Positions 1 through 9,530 are shown, counted from the stretch's first letter. The stretch is 64,000 bases of DNA from Aphanothece cf. minutissima CCALA 015 (GCA_003003925.1 PVWP01000003.1:1-64000); one strand, 5' to 3'. The notes: generated by a model not told the origin, from the letters alone. A program made the numbers and translations.

Positions 1-27
1 TTCTGCCCCTGCGAGGGGGCGATGAGG

Positions 28-55
28 AAAAGCCACCCGAGGAGGGTGGCTTTTC
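28..55. terminator. Bidirectional intrinsic terminator
   Basis: An AAAAGCCACCC arm and a GGGTGGCTTTT arm are separated by five bases, giving an 11-bp stem with A-runs on one side and T-runs on the other, so it can stop transcription from either strand. It lies about 115 bases past the stop of the minus-strand mtnBC gene and probably ends that transcript, as well as any transcript entering from the left edge. Confidence 0.85.
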
Positions 56-168
56 TGTTGGCCACCACATCGGACAGTCCAGGGCAGCGGGCGGCTGAGA
101 GGGCCGGCGGCAACGGCCAGGCCAGGCTCTTGAACAGGCACAGCGCTGGGCAGGCCAGGATGCGGGAT

Positions 169-1563
169 TCAGATGTCGATCTGAGCCAGGCTGGTGATCG
201 CCTCGAAGGGCCCTGCCTCCTGCTCCGGGTTGTCCTGGCGCAGGCTGAAGCGTGTCGCCATCCCGGCGGTCCGGGCGGCTTCCAGCTCGGCCCTGACATC
301 ACTCACAAAGAGAATCGCCCCGGGCTCGAGATCCATCGCGGCAGCGATGGCCCGGTAGCTGGCGGCCTCGCCCTTGGCACCGGTGCTCGTGTCGAACCAG
401 TGGCTGAACAGGGGGCTCAGGTCACCGGCGTTGCTGTGGCGGTACAGGAGCTGCTGGGCCTTCACCGATCCCGAGGAGTAGACGGCCAGCTCCAGCCCAG
501 CCGCTCGCCAGGCCCGCAGTGCCGGGGCCACATCCTCGAACAGGGGGCAGCGCAGTTCGCCGCCTGCATATCCCCGGTCCCAGATCAGACCCTGCAGCTC
601 CTTCAGGGCCGGCAGCTTGCGGTCCTCATCGATCAGGCCCTGAAGGAACCGAACCCTCCTGTGATGGAGATCTGAGTTGCCGGAGCTGCCGCCGTTCCCC
701 GCATCATCGGGGGTGGCCGTAGCGCCTTCACTGCTGCCGTCTCCAGCGGCTGCCATGGCCGCGTCGATCGCCTTGATCAGTGGAGCCAGGGCCGGCTTGT
801 CGGCCTCCTCCCGCAGAAAGCCATCCAGCCGTTCACGGGCGTAGGGAAAGAGCACCTGACTCACGAAGGGCACCGGGCAGGTGGTCCCTTCGATGTCAAG
901 CAGCACGGCTCGAATGCCGCCGGGTCTGGCCGGCAGCTGGCCCAGGGCCTCGAGCAGCAGGCGTCGCCAGCGCTGCTCCAGCAGCCACTCGAGGATGTCC
1001 AGGTGTCGCCGGGCTTCGGTGAGGTCGCCCCCCCAGGCGTAGAGACCATGGCCGCCGATCAGCAGGCCGTGGGGCGCGTCTGCCAGCAACGGGCCGGCGG
1101 TGGCACTGAGCTGGGCCAGGTCCTGGTCGTTGGCCAGCACCGGCAGCAGCACCCGGCGGCGATGGCTGTCGATGCCCGCCAGGCCCTTGAGCATTTCCAG
1201 ACCCTGCAGCGGCAGGGCCCCCGCGTCCCTCCCCTCCGACAGACACCAGTCGGACAGCAGCGTGGCGGCGTGGGAGTGGGTGTGCAGCACGGCGCCGGCG
1301 CCGGTGCGCGCCACGATCTCCAGGTGCAGCAGGGTCTCGGCACTGGCCCGACCCTCCCCCGCCACGACCTGAGCGTTGGCGTCCACCTGGATCAGGGACT
1401 CCGGCGCGACCGTGCCCTTGTCGACGCCGCTGGGGGCCATCAGCAGAACCAGCGGGTCACGCGAGAGAACGCAGCTGAAGTTGCCGCCGGTGCCGTCGCA
1501 CCAGCCGCGGGCATGGATGGCCGTCATGGTCTGGCTGAGTTGGACGGCGAGGGCGCTGGTCAC
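169..1563 (-). CDS. mtnBC: Fused methylthioribulose-1-P dehydratase / enolase-phosphatase (MtnB-MtnC)
   Basis: Bifunctional 464-residue enzyme of the methionine salvage pathway. Residues 1 to about 205 are a class II aldolase/adducin-fold MtnB domain with zinc histidines in HTHSH (about 94-98), GGHGLYAWG (about 170-178) and RHLDILEW. From about 217 a HAD-type MtnC domain follows, with the nucleophile motif LLDIEGTT (about 221-228), YSSGS and FVSDV. MtnB dehydrates methylthioribulose-1-P; MtnC enolises and dephosphorylates the product to the acireductone used by MtnD, which is encoded separately at 10923-11489. The start is GTG. A Gly/Ser/Ala-rich insert sits inside the MtnC cap region. The same domain order is known in plant DEP1 enzymes. 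mutM lies 63 bases upstream on the same strand. Confidence 0.93.
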   Translation of the reverse strand: MTSALAVQLSQTMTAIHARGWCDGTGGNFSCVLSRDPLVLLMAPSGVDKGTVAPESLIQVDANAQVVAGEGRASAETLLHLEIVARTGAGAVLHTHSHAATLLSDWCLSEGRDAGALPLQGLEMLKGLAGIDSHRRRVLLPVLANDQDLAQLSATAGPLLADAPHGLLIGGHGLYAWGGDLTEARRHLDILEWLLEQRWRRLLLEALGQLPARPGGIRAVLLDIEGTTCPVPFVSQVLFPYARERLDGFLREEADKPALAPLIKAIDAAMAAAGDGSSEGATATPDDAGNGGSSGNSDLHHRRVRFLQGLIDEDRKLPALKELQGLIWDRGYAGGELRCPLFEDVAPALRAWRAAGLELAVYSSGSVKAQQLLYRHSNAGDLSPLFSHWFDTSTGAKGEAASYRAIAAAMDLEPGAILFVSDVRAELEAARTAGMATRFSLRQDNPEQEAGPFEAITSLAQIDI

Positions 1564-1626
1564 GCGGTATCTGGCAACGAGGGGAAAGGCTTGCGACCGA
1601 AAGGGGCGGCGGGGTCGGCCCCCTGG

Positions 1627-2475
1627 TCAGCTCTGGCAGCTGGGGCACCAGTGACTGCTGCGCCCCCCCAGCTTCTCGCGCTGGATCACCGTCCCGCAAC
1701 GGCGGCAGGGGGATCCGCCGCGGCGATACACCCAGGCCTGGCCGCCGTAGTTGCCGTTGGTGCCCTGCAGATCACGGAAATCACTGAAGGTGGTGCCACC
1801 GGCGCCGATGCTGGTCTCCAGCACCTCCACCAGGGCCAGCCGCAGCCGCTCCAGACGGCCCAGTGGCAGCCGGCCGCTGGGGGTCTGGGGCAGGATCCCG
1901 GCCGCGAACAGAGATTCGTCGGCGTAGATGTTGCCCACCCCCGCCACCAGCGATTGATCGAGCAGGGCATTCTTGATCGGCCGGCGTGAGCCCTTGAGCC
2001 GCCGCCGCAGGTAGGCGCCGCTGAACTCCGCCGCGAAGGGCTCGGGCCCCAGACGCCGCAGGCCGCCCATCACCTCCTCGTCGGCGACCCCGGGGGGCAC
2101 CCACCACATCTGGCCGAAGCTGCGGGTGTCAACGAAGCGCAGTTCCTCTCCGGCCCCGCTCCAGACCCGCACCCGGGTGTGGGGGCAGGGGGGACGGTCC
2201 TCGGCCAGCCAGAGAAACTGGCCGGTCATGCGCAGGTGCACGCCCCAGCGACCCGCAGGGCAGCCGTCAGGTCCTTCGAGATCGGCCAGGAGGTACTTGC
2301 CGCGGCGGTGCCACCGGCCCACGCGAAGGCCCCGAAGGGCCCGGCAGAAATCGGCAGGGTCTTCGGGGCTGGCGATGGCGCGGGTGCGGAGCACCTCGAC
2401 GCGGTCGATGACGAGACCGGAGGTCTGATGCTCAAGCCCCCGGCGTACGGTTTCGACCTCCGGGAGCTCGGGCAT
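1627..2475 (-). CDS. mutM: Formamidopyrimidine-DNA glycosylase
   Basis: Base-excision repair glycosylase/AP lyase (Fpg) that removes 8-oxoguanine and formamidopyrimidines. The protein has the usual length (282 residues). It begins MPELPEVETVRRGL, giving the catalytic Pro2 and Glu3 after Met removal, and carries the helix-two-turn-helix region LDQSLVAGVGNIYADE. The C-terminal zinc finger is CRRC...CPSC, ending in CQS. The ATG start is fixed by the essential N-terminal proline. It lies just downstream of psaE on the same strand, an arrangement that would pair oxidative DNA repair with photosystem expression if they are co-transcribed. Confidence 0.97.
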   Translation of the reverse strand: MPELPEVETVRRGLEHQTSGLVIDRVEVLRTRAIASPEDPADFCRALRGLRVGRWHRRGKYLLADLEGPDGCPAGRWGVHLRMTGQFLWLAEDRPPCPHTRVRVWSGAGEELRFVDTRSFGQMWWVPPGVADEEVMGGLRRLGPEPFAAEFSGAYLRRRLKGSRRPIKNALLDQSLVAGVGNIYADESLFAAGILPQTPSGRLPLGRLERLRLALVEVLETSIGAGGTTFSDFRDLQGTNGNYGGQAWVYRRGGSPCRRCGTVIQREKLGGRSSHWCPSCQS

Positions 2476-2518
2476 GCCCGGGATCGTAGGGCTGGGCGAG
2501 CAGGGCCTGGCTCGAAGC

Positions 2519-2728
2519 TCAGGCTTTGACCAGTTCGCTCTCGGCGAAGTTGTTGGTGTTGATGCCGCCGTCGGAACCGCTGTAGCCGTTGTAGTTCACC
2601 TTTTCGAAGCGAACCACGACCGGGTAGCGGATGCCGGAGGTGTCAATCGAGGCCACCGTGCCCACTTCGTTGAACCAGTAGGACTCGGGACGCTTGATCC
2701 GTACTTTGTCGCCGCGGGAGATGGCCAT
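2519..2728 (-). CDS. psaE: Photosystem I reaction centre subunit IV
   Basis: PsaE, a 69-residue stromal/cytoplasmic subunit of photosystem I with an SH3-like fold, which helps ferredoxin docking and cyclic electron flow. The chosen ATG gives the family start [37 protein letters not shown] and NNFAESEL are also family hallmarks. A longer reading upstream has no family match. It is divergent from the unknown gene at 2797 with under 70 bases between starts, so its promoter must lie there; I see only a weak -10-like TAGTGT (complement of 2763-2768). Confidence 0.97.
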   Translation of the reverse strand: MAISRGDKVRIKRPESYWFNEVGTVASIDTSGIRYPVVVRFEKVNYNGYSGSDGGINTNNFAESELVKA

Positions 2729-2796
2729 CGCTGGGCTGGAAGGTCGGGTGGTCTGCGCAGCGACACTACCGGCGATCAGGGGCCCTTGCCCGGGCG

Positions 2797-3900
2797 ATGT
2801 CACGGTTCGTTGCCGGCCCCGTGGCAGCATCCCCGCACCCACCGCCGGCCCCGCCGATGGTCCCGTCCATGGCCCTGCCCGAGGCCCCCCAGCTGCGTCT
2901 GGATCTGCCCGATCCGGAGAGCGACACCCTCAGCACGATGGAGTTTCTGGCCCGCCTGGAGGAGGCCTGGGCCGTCTGCGATCGTTTCGATCTGCAGACC
3001 GAAATCTGGCGGGGGCGGATCCTGCGTTCGGTGCGGGACCGGGAACGCCGGGGCGGCGAGGGGCGCGGCACCGGCTTCCTGCAGTGGCTGCGGGAGCGGG
3101 AGATCAGCAAGACACGGGCCTATACCCTGATCCAGCTGGCGGAGTCGGCCGATGGCCTGGTGGGCGAAGGCCTGCTGGAGGAGGCCAGCGTCAACAACTT
3201 CTCCAAGCGGGCCTTCCTGGAGACGGCCCAGGCGGACCCGGAGGTCCAGCTGATGATCAGCGAAGCGGCCAACGAGGGCCAACAGATCACCCGCAAGCAG
3301 GTGCGCCGGCTCACCGATGAGTTCACCGCCGCCACCAGCCCCCTGCTGCCGGAGGAGATCCGCCAGCGCACCGCCGACAACCTGCTGCCCCCCCGGGCCG
3401 TGGCTCCCCTGGTGCGGGAACTGGCCAAGCTGCCCGAGGAGCAGCAGGACGACCTGCGACGCGTGCTGCGGGACGAACCGGAGCTGGAGCGGGTCAAGGA
3501 TGTGACCCTCACGGCCCGGTGGCTCAGCAAGGCGGCCGAGGCGGGCCTGGCGGTGCGAGCCTTCCAGCAGGGGAACCTCGACCTGGAGAAGGCCCTGCAG
3601 GAGGCCCAGCGCCTTGATGCCCTGGGCCTCCTGGCCGATGCGGTCGGCCAGGCCCAGGCCCTGGAGAGCGCCGTGCTCAAGCTGCACACCAGCTGGCGCC
3701 GGCTGGGGGGCCTGCAGGAACGCCTCTGGGTGGAGAGCGGCAGCAGCACGCCCCACCTGCGGGAGCTGCTCACCGTGCTGCAGAGCCTGAGTGGCACCAC
3801 CATGCGGGTGTCCCTGGGGGAACTGGCCGGAGGCAAACGGGTGCGCCTGCAGCTGGTGGAGGAGTCCCCCGACCAGCTGGAGCCGCCCCCGCTGCACTGA
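2797..3900 (+). CDS. Conserved cyanobacterial protein, function unknown
   Basis: A 367-residue soluble, charged, mostly helical protein. The first 25 residues are Pro/Ala-rich, so translation may really begin at the ATG at 2857 or 2869. A Trp-rich block ([17 protein letters not shown], then [19 protein letters not shown]) resembles the helix-turn-helix/DUF3102-like region of ParB-associated proteins, and [19 protein letters not shown] recalls ParB-like linkers. No catalytic motif, signal peptide or membrane segment is seen. It is divergent from psaE and 54 bases ahead of recQ, so it may be co-transcribed with the helicase. A nucleic-acid role is possible but unproven. Confidence 0.75.
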   Translation: MSRFVAGPVAASPHPPPAPPMVPSMALPEAPQLRLDLPDPESDTLSTMEFLARLEEAWAVCDRFDLQTEIWRGRILRSVRDRERRGGEGRGTGFLQWLREREISKTRAYTLIQLAESADGLVGEGLLEEASVNNFSKRAFLETAQADPEVQLMISEAANEGQQITRKQVRRLTDEFTAATSPLLPEEIRQRTADNLLPPRAVAPLVRELAKLPEEQQDDLRRVLRDEPELERVKDVTLTARWLSKAAEAGLAVRAFQQGNLDLEKALQEAQRLDALGLLADAVGQAQALESAVLKLHTSWRRLGGLQERLWVESGSSTPHLRELLTVLQSLSGTTMRVSLGELAGGKRVRLQLVEESPDQLEPPPLH

Positions 3901-3954
3901 CGAGGCGCCCCCCACATCTGGTGGGAGCTAGGGTCTGCAGGTACCAGGGGTGGA

Positions 3955-5457
3955 GTGAGCTTGGGGGCCGATCCCCTCACCGAGAGCCTGCAGCGCCATT
4001 TCGGCTGGGAGAGTTTCCGGCCCGGTCAGCGCCCGGTGGTGGAGGCCCTGCTGGCCGGCCGTGACTGCCTGGCGGTGCTGCCCACCGGTGCCGGCAAGTC
4101 GCTCTGCTTCCAGCTCCCCGCCCTGGTGCGGGACGGCTTGGTGGTGGTGATCTCGCCCCTGGTGGCCCTGATGCAGGACCAGGTGAGCCAGCTGCAGGCC
4201 CGCGGCATCCCGGCGGCCTGTCTGCACCGGGGGCTGGATCCGGGACAGAGGCGCCAGCTGCAGCAGCGCCTGGCGGCGAACCGGCTGCGCCTGCTTTACC
4301 TGGCCCCGGAGCGAGCCCAGGCGGAGGCCACCCGCCAGCTGCTTGACGAGGCCCTCGAGACCGGCCGGCTGGTGGCCCTGGCGGTGGATGAGGCCCATTG
4401 CATCAGCGCCTGGGGCCACGACTTCCGCCCCGACTACCGGCGCCTGGGCCAGCTGCGGTCCCTCTGTCCGGGGGTGCCGCTGGTGGCCCTCAGTGCCACC
4501 GCCGCCCCCCAGGTGCGGGCCGACATCATCCGCCTGCTGCAGCTGCGGCGCCCCCTGGTCCAGGTGCGATCAGCCCGCCGCGGCAACCTCGCCTACACCA
4601 TGCGGCGACGCCCCGCCGATCCCCTGACGGAGGTGGTCGCGGCGATCGGCGAGTCCCGCGGGGCGGTGCTCATCTACGCCCGCACACGACGCTCGGTGGA
4701 GCAGTGGGCCGCGCGGCTGACGGCGGCGGGTGTGGAGGCGATCGCCTACCACGCCGGCATGGACCCCGAGAGCCGCCAGCTGGCCCTGCGCCATTTCCAG
4801 GAGCATCCCACGCCGGTGCTGGTGGCCACCGTCGCCTTCGGCATGGGAGTGGATCGGCCCGACGTGGGGCTGGTGCTGCACCTCGACCTGCCGGCCAGCG
4901 CCGAGGGCTACCTGCAGGAATCCGGCCGGGCCGGCCGCGACGGGCTGCCCGCCCGTTGCCTGGTGCTCTTCGATCCGGCCGACCGCACCAGCCTGGGCTG
5001 GGCCATGCGCTCCGCCGGCCAGCAGCTGCCCCCCGACCAGCGGCTGCTGGAGCGCCACCGGCTCGAGCTGGCCCAGCAGCAGCTGCGGCGCATCGAGGCG
5101 GTGGCCGAAGGGGAGGGCTGCCGGGAGCAGGCCCTGCTCCTGGCGGTGGGGGAGATCTCCCCGCCCTGCGGCCGCTGCGACAACTGCCTCTCGGCACCGT
5201 CCCGCAACGACTGGGCACCGCAGGCGGCCGTGCTGCTCTCCGCCCTGGAGGACCGCAGCGGCCGCGATCTGCGCAGCCTGGCGGAGGACCTGGCCGGTGC
5301 CCACGGAGAGGCCGAGCCCTCCTGGGCCTGGCTCGCCCGCCGGCTGGTGCAGGAAGAACTGATCAGCGAGAGCGATGACGGGGCCCAGCGCCTGTACCTG
5401 CGCCCCGTGGGCCGGAGCTATCTGCGGGATCCCTGGCCCCTGCGCTGGTCGGCCTGA
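3955..5457 (+). CDS. recQ: RecQ-family ATP-dependent DNA helicase (short form)
   Basis: 3'-5' superfamily 2 DNA helicase acting in recombination and fork repair. Walker A LPTGAGKS (about 42-49), DEAHCISAWGHDFRPDY (about 145-161), LSATA, and the motif VI block ESGRAGRDG are present, followed by the RecQ zinc site (CREQ...PCGRCDNC). At 500 residues it is shorter than the classical enzyme of about 600. It has a reduced winged-helix tail and no recognisable HRDC domain. It starts with GTG. The next gene converges 16 bases downstream. Confidence 0.92.
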   Translation: MSLGADPLTESLQRHFGWESFRPGQRPVVEALLAGRDCLAVLPTGAGKSLCFQLPALVRDGLVVVISPLVALMQDQVSQLQARGIPAACLHRGLDPGQRRQLQQRLAANRLRLLYLAPERAQAEATRQLLDEALETGRLVALAVDEAHCISAWGHDFRPDYRRLGQLRSLCPGVPLVALSATAAPQVRADIIRLLQLRRPLVQVRSARRGNLAYTMRRRPADPLTEVVAAIGESRGAVLIYARTRRSVEQWAARLTAAGVEAIAYHAGMDPESRQLALRHFQEHPTPVLVATVAFGMGVDRPDVGLVLHLDLPASAEGYLQESGRAGRDGLPARCLVLFDPADRTSLGWAMRSAGQQLPPDQRLLERHRLELAQQQLRRIEAVAEGEGCREQALLLAVGEISPPCGRCDNCLSAPSRNDWAPQAAVLLSALEDRSGRDLRSLAEDLAGAHGEAEPSWAWLARRLVQEELISESDDGAQRLYLRPVGRSYLRDPWPLRWSA

Positions 5458-5473
5458 ACGGCCTCCGTGGGCC

Positions 5474-6553
5474 TCAGCTGCCGCGGGCCTTGCAGAGGTC
5501 GGAGACCAGCTGCTGCTCGAAATCGGCTTGGGGGTCGTCCCAGCTCTTCCACTGGCCGGCCTGGCTGGTGGCGTTGAGCTTGCGGGCGCTGCAGTTGACG
5601 GCCAGGTAGAGGGATTCCCCCTGGGAATTGAGGGTGGGGGCCACCATGCTGCCGCCCATGGGCTGCCAGTTGGCCCAGTCCACCTGCAGGGGGCCGTAAT
5701 TGCGCCAGTCCGGCTTGCCGGGGCTCGCCGTGGCCGTGCTGGCGGGCCGGGGGGCGGCGGCCACCGTGGCCGGCTGCGGGCGGGGCGTCGCTGCGGGGGT
5801 GGCCCGGGCGACGCTGGGGGCTGGGCGGCTGGCGGCCGGCGTCTGTGCCGGGGCCGGCGCAGGTTTGGCCGCCGTCGCGGCCGGCTGGGGTCGGGCCGCG
5901 GGTGCCGGTGCGGGCCTGCTCGCCGTGGCGGCCGGCTTGGGCGCCGGCTTCGCCGCCGCCGCGGGTCGGGCGGCCGGCCGGGGGGCGGGGGTGCTGGCCG
6001 GCTTCAGCCGCAGCCGGGTGCCGGATTCCACCAGGTCGGGGTCGCTGATGCGGTTGAGGGCGATCAGCTGCTTCATTGGAACGCCATAGGCGTCGGCGAT
6101 CTGGGAGAGGCTTTCGCCGCTGCGGACCACGTGCTCGTTGGCCTTGCGGTTGACCCTGGCGACCGGGGCGGCGCTGCGGGGGGAGGAGGGCACCACCAGC
6201 TTCTGGCCGGCCTCGATGTGGTCCGCCTTGCTGAGGCCGTTGAGCTGCATCAGCCGGCTGACGGTGATGCCGTGCCGCTCGGCGATCTCGGAGAGGGTTT
6301 CCCCTGGGGCCACGGTGAGGCTGCCGCCGGACGCCCGGGGTCTCGCCGCACCCCCGGGCAGCGTCAGGGTCCGGCCCGCTTCGACCAGGTCGGGATCGCT
6401 GATCCCGTTGATCTTCATCAGGGTGGACACGCTCACCCGGTGGCGGGCGGCGATGTCGGAGAGGGTCTCACCGGGCTTGACGGTCACCTGGGCAGCCAGA
6501 GCCGGCAGCGGCAACACCATGGCTAGAGCCAGGGCGATGAGGGGGCGGCGCAT
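5474..6553 (-). CDS. Secreted triple-LysM protein
   Basis: About 359 residues. A signal peptide (MRRPLIALALAMVLPLPALA) is followed by three LysM peptidoglycan-binding modules (about 22-66, 78-122 and 135-180), each with the GETLSDIA or GESLSQIA signature. Then comes a long Ala/Pro/Arg/Lys-rich linker and a C-terminal segment of about 85 residues containing NYGPLQVDWANWQ and YLAVNCSARKLN, which is conserved-looking but has no assigned fold. It probably sits in the periplasm bound to peptidoglycan. No hydrolase domain is evident. The start is the ATG at 6553; a GTG two codons upstream is an alternative. Confidence 0.85.
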   Translation of the reverse strand: MRRPLIALALAMVLPLPALAAQVTVKPGETLSDIAARHRVSVSTLMKINGISDPDLVEAGRTLTLPGGAARPRASGGSLTVAPGETLSEIAERHGITVSRLMQLNGLSKADHIEAGQKLVVPSSPRSAAPVARVNRKANEHVVRSGESLSQIADAYGVPMKQLIALNRISDPDLVESGTRLRLKPASTPAPRPAARPAAAAKPAPKPAATASRPAPAPAARPQPAATAAKPAPAPAQTPAASRPAPSVARATPAATPRPQPATVAAAPRPASTATASPGKPDWRNYGPLQVDWANWQPMGGSMVAPTLNSQGESLYLAVNCSARKLNATSQAGQWKSWDDPQADFEQQLVSDLCKARGS

Positions 6554-6612
6554 GGGCACTAGGGATAGCTGCTGGCACGTTAAGGTCCGCGTCCAGGCCC
6601 GCCCAGCCCCCC

Positions 6613-8037
6613 TCAGCCCATCAGACGACGGACCAGGCCCAGCCTGCCGGCGTAGGGGGGGAAGCGGATCGGGGGATCGGGTCGCAGCGGCCGGCAGATC
6701 ACGCTGCGCTGGTGGGAGAACGTGAGGAAGCCGGCTTCCCCGTGGTAGGCCCCCATGCCGCTGGCGCCGATACCGCCGAAGGGCAGGGCGGCCATGCCCC
6801 CCTGGATCACCGTGTCGTTGACCACCAGGCTGCCCGAACCGCTGCCCGCCAGCGCCCGTTCCCGCTCGGATGCGCCGCCGCCGAACAGATAGAGGGCCAG
6901 GGGTTTCGGGTCCCGGCGCACCAGCGTCAGGGCCTCCTCCAGGTCCGCCACCGCCAGCAGGGGCAGGATCGGGGCGAACAGCTCCTCCCGCAGCAGCGGA
7001 TCGTCGTCGGGATCGTCGATCGCCACCACCGTGGGCTCAATCCGCCGCCCGGCTTCGTCCCAGCGACCGCCCAGCAGCACCTGGCCCTTCTCCCGCGCCT
7101 GGGCCAGCAGACCCTGGAGCCGCGCGAAGCGCGCCGCCCCGACCAGTTGCCCCAGATCGGGGCTGGCCAGGGGATCCTGGCCGTACAGGGCCCGGCTCTG
7201 TTCCCGGAACGCGGCCACCAGGGCCTCCCGCAACCCGGCCGCGACCAGCACATGGTTGGGGGCCAGACAGGTCTGGCCGGCGTTGAGGCAGCGCCCCCAC
7301 AGCAGCCGCCGGGCGGTGATGGTCGGATCCGCATCCGCCAGCACGATCGCCGGGTTCCGGCCCCCCAGCTCCAGCGTCACGGGGGTGAGATGGCGGGCGG
7401 CGGCCGCCATCACCAGCCGTCCCACCCGCTCCCCGCCGGTGAAGAGGATGTGGTCGAAACGCTCCCGCTCCAGCAGCCGGGCGGCCACGGCCCCGTCGCC
7501 GCACACCACCTGGACCACCGTGGGCTCGAAGTGGCGGCCGAGCAGCTCCGCCAGCAGGGCCGCCGCGGCGGGGCTCAGTTCGGAGGGCTTGACCACGGCC
7601 GTGTTGCCCGCGGCCAGGGCATGGAGCAGGGGGTGGAGGCAGAGCTCGAAGGGATAGTTCCAGGCGCCGATGATCAGGACGCAGCCCAGGGGTTCGGTGC
7701 GCACCGAGCCCTGGCCGGGCCAGGCCCACAGGGGCAGGGGGCGGCGGCGGGGACGCATCCAGCCGGCCAGGTGGCGGCGGGTGTGGCGCAGCTCCTGGCG
7801 CAGGGCCGCCAACTCGAAGCCCCCCTCCATGGCGGAGCGACCCAGGTCGCTGGCCAGGGCGTCCAGCATCGCCGGCTCCGCCGACTCCAGCAGGCGGCCC
7901 AGCCGCTGCAGCTGCTCCAGCCGCCAGGCCAGGGGCCGGGTGGTGCCCCCCTCCACCAGGGCGCGCATCGTGCCCACCGGCACCGTCAGGGGGGAGGGAC
8001 TGGCGCCGGGGCTGGCGGGAGCGGCCGGTGGGGACAT
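6613..8037 (-). CDS. Aldehyde dehydrogenase family protein
   Basis: NAD(P)-dependent aldehyde dehydrogenase of 474 residues. Cofactor and catalytic features are IIGAWNYPFELCLHPL, AVVKPSELSP, the glutamate motif LELGGRNPAIV, and the catalytic cysteine in NAGQTCLAPNHVLV. The C-terminal GGIGASGMGAYHGEAGFLTFSH is typical of the class 3/fatty-aldehyde dehydrogenase group. In cyanobacteria such enzymes can oxidise fatty aldehydes, but the substrate cannot be read from the sequence. It starts at ATG and lies between the LysM gene and an exported protein on the same strand. Confidence 0.92.
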   Translation of the reverse strand: MSPPAAPASPGASPSPLTVPVGTMRALVEGGTTRPLAWRLEQLQRLGRLLESAEPAMLDALASDLGRSAMEGGFELAALRQELRHTRRHLAGWMRPRRRPLPLWAWPGQGSVRTEPLGCVLIIGAWNYPFELCLHPLLHALAAGNTAVVKPSELSPAAAALLAELLGRHFEPTVVQVVCGDGAVAARLLERERFDHILFTGGERVGRLVMAAAARHLTPVTLELGGRNPAIVLADADPTITARRLLWGRCLNAGQTCLAPNHVLVAAGLREALVAAFREQSRALYGQDPLASPDLGQLVGAARFARLQGLLAQAREKGQVLLGGRWDEAGRRIEPTVVAIDDPDDDPLLREELFAPILPLLAVADLEEALTLVRRDPKPLALYLFGGGASERERALAGSGSGSLVVNDTVIQGGMAALPFGGIGASGMGAYHGEAGFLTFSHQRSVICRPLRPDPPIRFPPYAGRLGLVRRLMG

Positions 8038-8106
8038 GGGGTGGGGCCCTTTCCGCCCAGGCTGGCAAATCCTTCCCCGCCGCGGCCCCGGCCGGACGGG
8101 TGGGCC

Positions 8107-8679
8107 TCAGGGGGCGCCGCAGCCGGCCTGGAACACGGCCCGCCGCAGGTTGTCGAGCCGTGGGGAGGCGGGGCCTTCAAAGGCGTAAAGCAGGGCCAGG
8201 CCCAGGCTGAGGTCGCCCCGGTCGAAGTTGCGCTGGATGGAGGCCCACCAGGCGAGCGGATCACTGGCCAGGCCATCGAGCTCCCGTTGGGCCCGCTCCA
8301 TACGCTCGGCTGGATCACCCTCCAGCAGGATGATGGCGAAGTCGTCCCTGCGGACGCCCTGGGGCCGCAGCAGCAGCTGCAACTGCTGGCCCGGGCGGAT
8401 CGGCGCCAGGGGCCAGGCGATCGGCCCGTCGATGGCCTCGCCCGGGAGGGCCTGCCGCTGCCAGAGCAGCTCACCGGCCCGCTCGATCCGCACCTCCTCA
8501 AGGCTTTCGGTGCTCAGGATCGTGGGGGCTCCGATGGGGACGGCGGCCACGGCCTCCCCCCGGGCATTGAGCGCCAGCCTGGGGGTCAGCACGCAGACCG
8601 TGGCGGCCAGCAGGCGAGCTCCAGGGGGCAACAGGGCCAGGGCGAGGCCGAGGCCGATCGCCAGGCAGGTCCGGCGCAC
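8107..8679 (-). CDS. Exported protein of unknown function
   Basis: About 190 residues. The N-terminal signal peptide (MRRTCLAIGLGLALALLPPG) is read from the GTG at 8679; a TTG at 8706 would add nine residues. The mature part contains one beta-rich region (VLTPRLALNARGEAVAAVPI, then EVRIERAGELLW), followed by a helical tail with DPLAWWASIQRNFDRGDLSLGLAL. I recognise no family. Together with the LysM protein and the GAP-family gene it forms an envelope-related minus-strand stretch. Confidence 0.7.
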   Translation of the reverse strand: MRRTCLAIGLGLALALLPPGARLLAATVCVLTPRLALNARGEAVAAVPIGAPTILSTESLEEVRIERAGELLWQRQALPGEAIDGPIAWPLAPIRPGQQLQLLLRPQGVRRDDFAIILLEGDPAERMERAQRELDGLASDPLAWWASIQRNFDRGDLSLGLALLYAFEGPASPRLDNLRRAVFQAGCGAP

Positions 8680-8738
8680 GGCGGGGAGCAACGGGATGCT
8701 GACCAAGGGAATGAAACGACGCTAACGGCCGCCGGCGC

Positions 8739-9530
8739 TCACCCGGCCACGCTCAGCAGGTTGAGGCCGTGCAGCCCTTCGAACAGCAGGTAGGCCCCGA
8801 GCACCAGGGCGAGGACCCCCACCAGCCACTCGGCCTTGTGCTGCAGCCAGTCCTCCAGGCGCATGATCGGCTCGCGGATCGCCCCGCCGCTCACCAGCCA
8901 GGCCAGGGGCGGCAGCAGCAGCAGGGAGCTGGCCATCAGGGTGAACAGTCCCGTCACCTCCGCATCTGCGGTGAGGCCGGGATCGTTGAGCAACAACAGG
9001 CCGGCCTCCTTGAGATAGAAGACCAGGTTCTCCGGGGTGAGCAGGGCGCTGGTGGCACCGATCAGCACCAGGGTGAAGGTGCTGAAGTCGGGCAGCTGGT
9101 TCATCAGCCGCAGGGCCATCCCCTCCTCGCCGATGTTGGCCTGGGGCGTGAGCTGGTACAGACCCAGGCCCACGAGGGCGCCGGCCCCGAGCAGGTCGAT
9201 CAGCACCTGCTCCCGCTCGCCGTGGCTGAGGCTGATGGCGAAGGTTTCCCCCAGCACCATCAGCAGCACGATGGCCAGGGCGTTGGCGGCTGCCCAGCCC
9301 GCCACGTAGGCCATGGCGCGCTTCAGGGGGTCACGGCCCAGCAGCAGCAGGGTGACCACCGCGATGTGCAGGGGGCTGAAGGCGATGCCGATCCCGAACA
9401 GGGACGACTGGGTGATCAGGGCCGGAGACAGGAGCGCGGGAACGCTGAGGCAGACGGGGGACAACAGGGGCGGCAAGCAGACCGTCCGGGCGGCGGAGGT
9501 CCCGCATTCTCGGGCATGCTCCCGGTCCAC
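8739..9530 (-). CDS. GAP (Sap)-family integral membrane protein
   Basis: About 263 residues read from GTG with six hydrophobic segments, matching the GAP/Sap family (Sap, sulfolipid-1-addressing protein relatives) distantly related to LysE-type exporters. The hallmark first helix is LITQSSLFGIGIAFSPLHIA, then LLLGRDPLKRAMAYVAGW; the end is GAYLLFEGLHGLNLL. The first 30 residues look unlike the family, and the real start may be the internal TTG before PPLLSP. The transported substrate is unknown. It lies directly downstream of two tRNA genes on the same strand. Confidence 0.75.
   Translation of the reverse strand: MDREHARECGTSAARTVCLPPLLSPVCLSVPALLSPALITQSSLFGIGIAFSPLHIAVVTLLLLGRDPLKRAMAYVAGWAAANALAIVLLMVLGETFAISLSHGEREQVLIDLLGAGALVGLGLYQLTPQANIGEEGMALRLMNQLPDFSTFTLVLIGATSALLTPENLVFYLKEAGLLLLNDPGLTADAEVTGLFTLMASSLLLLPPLAWLVSGGAIREPIMRLEDWLQHKAEWLVGVLALVLGAYLLFEGLHGLNLLSVAG

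Noticed and set aside
5..20. GCCCC-N6-GGGGC hairpin at the left edge
   Set aside because: Five base pairs only and no T-run; common by chance in this GC-rich DNA.
2763..2791. Promoter for psaE with TAGTGT as -10
   Set aside because: No -35 box at a usable distance; too weak to list as a feature.
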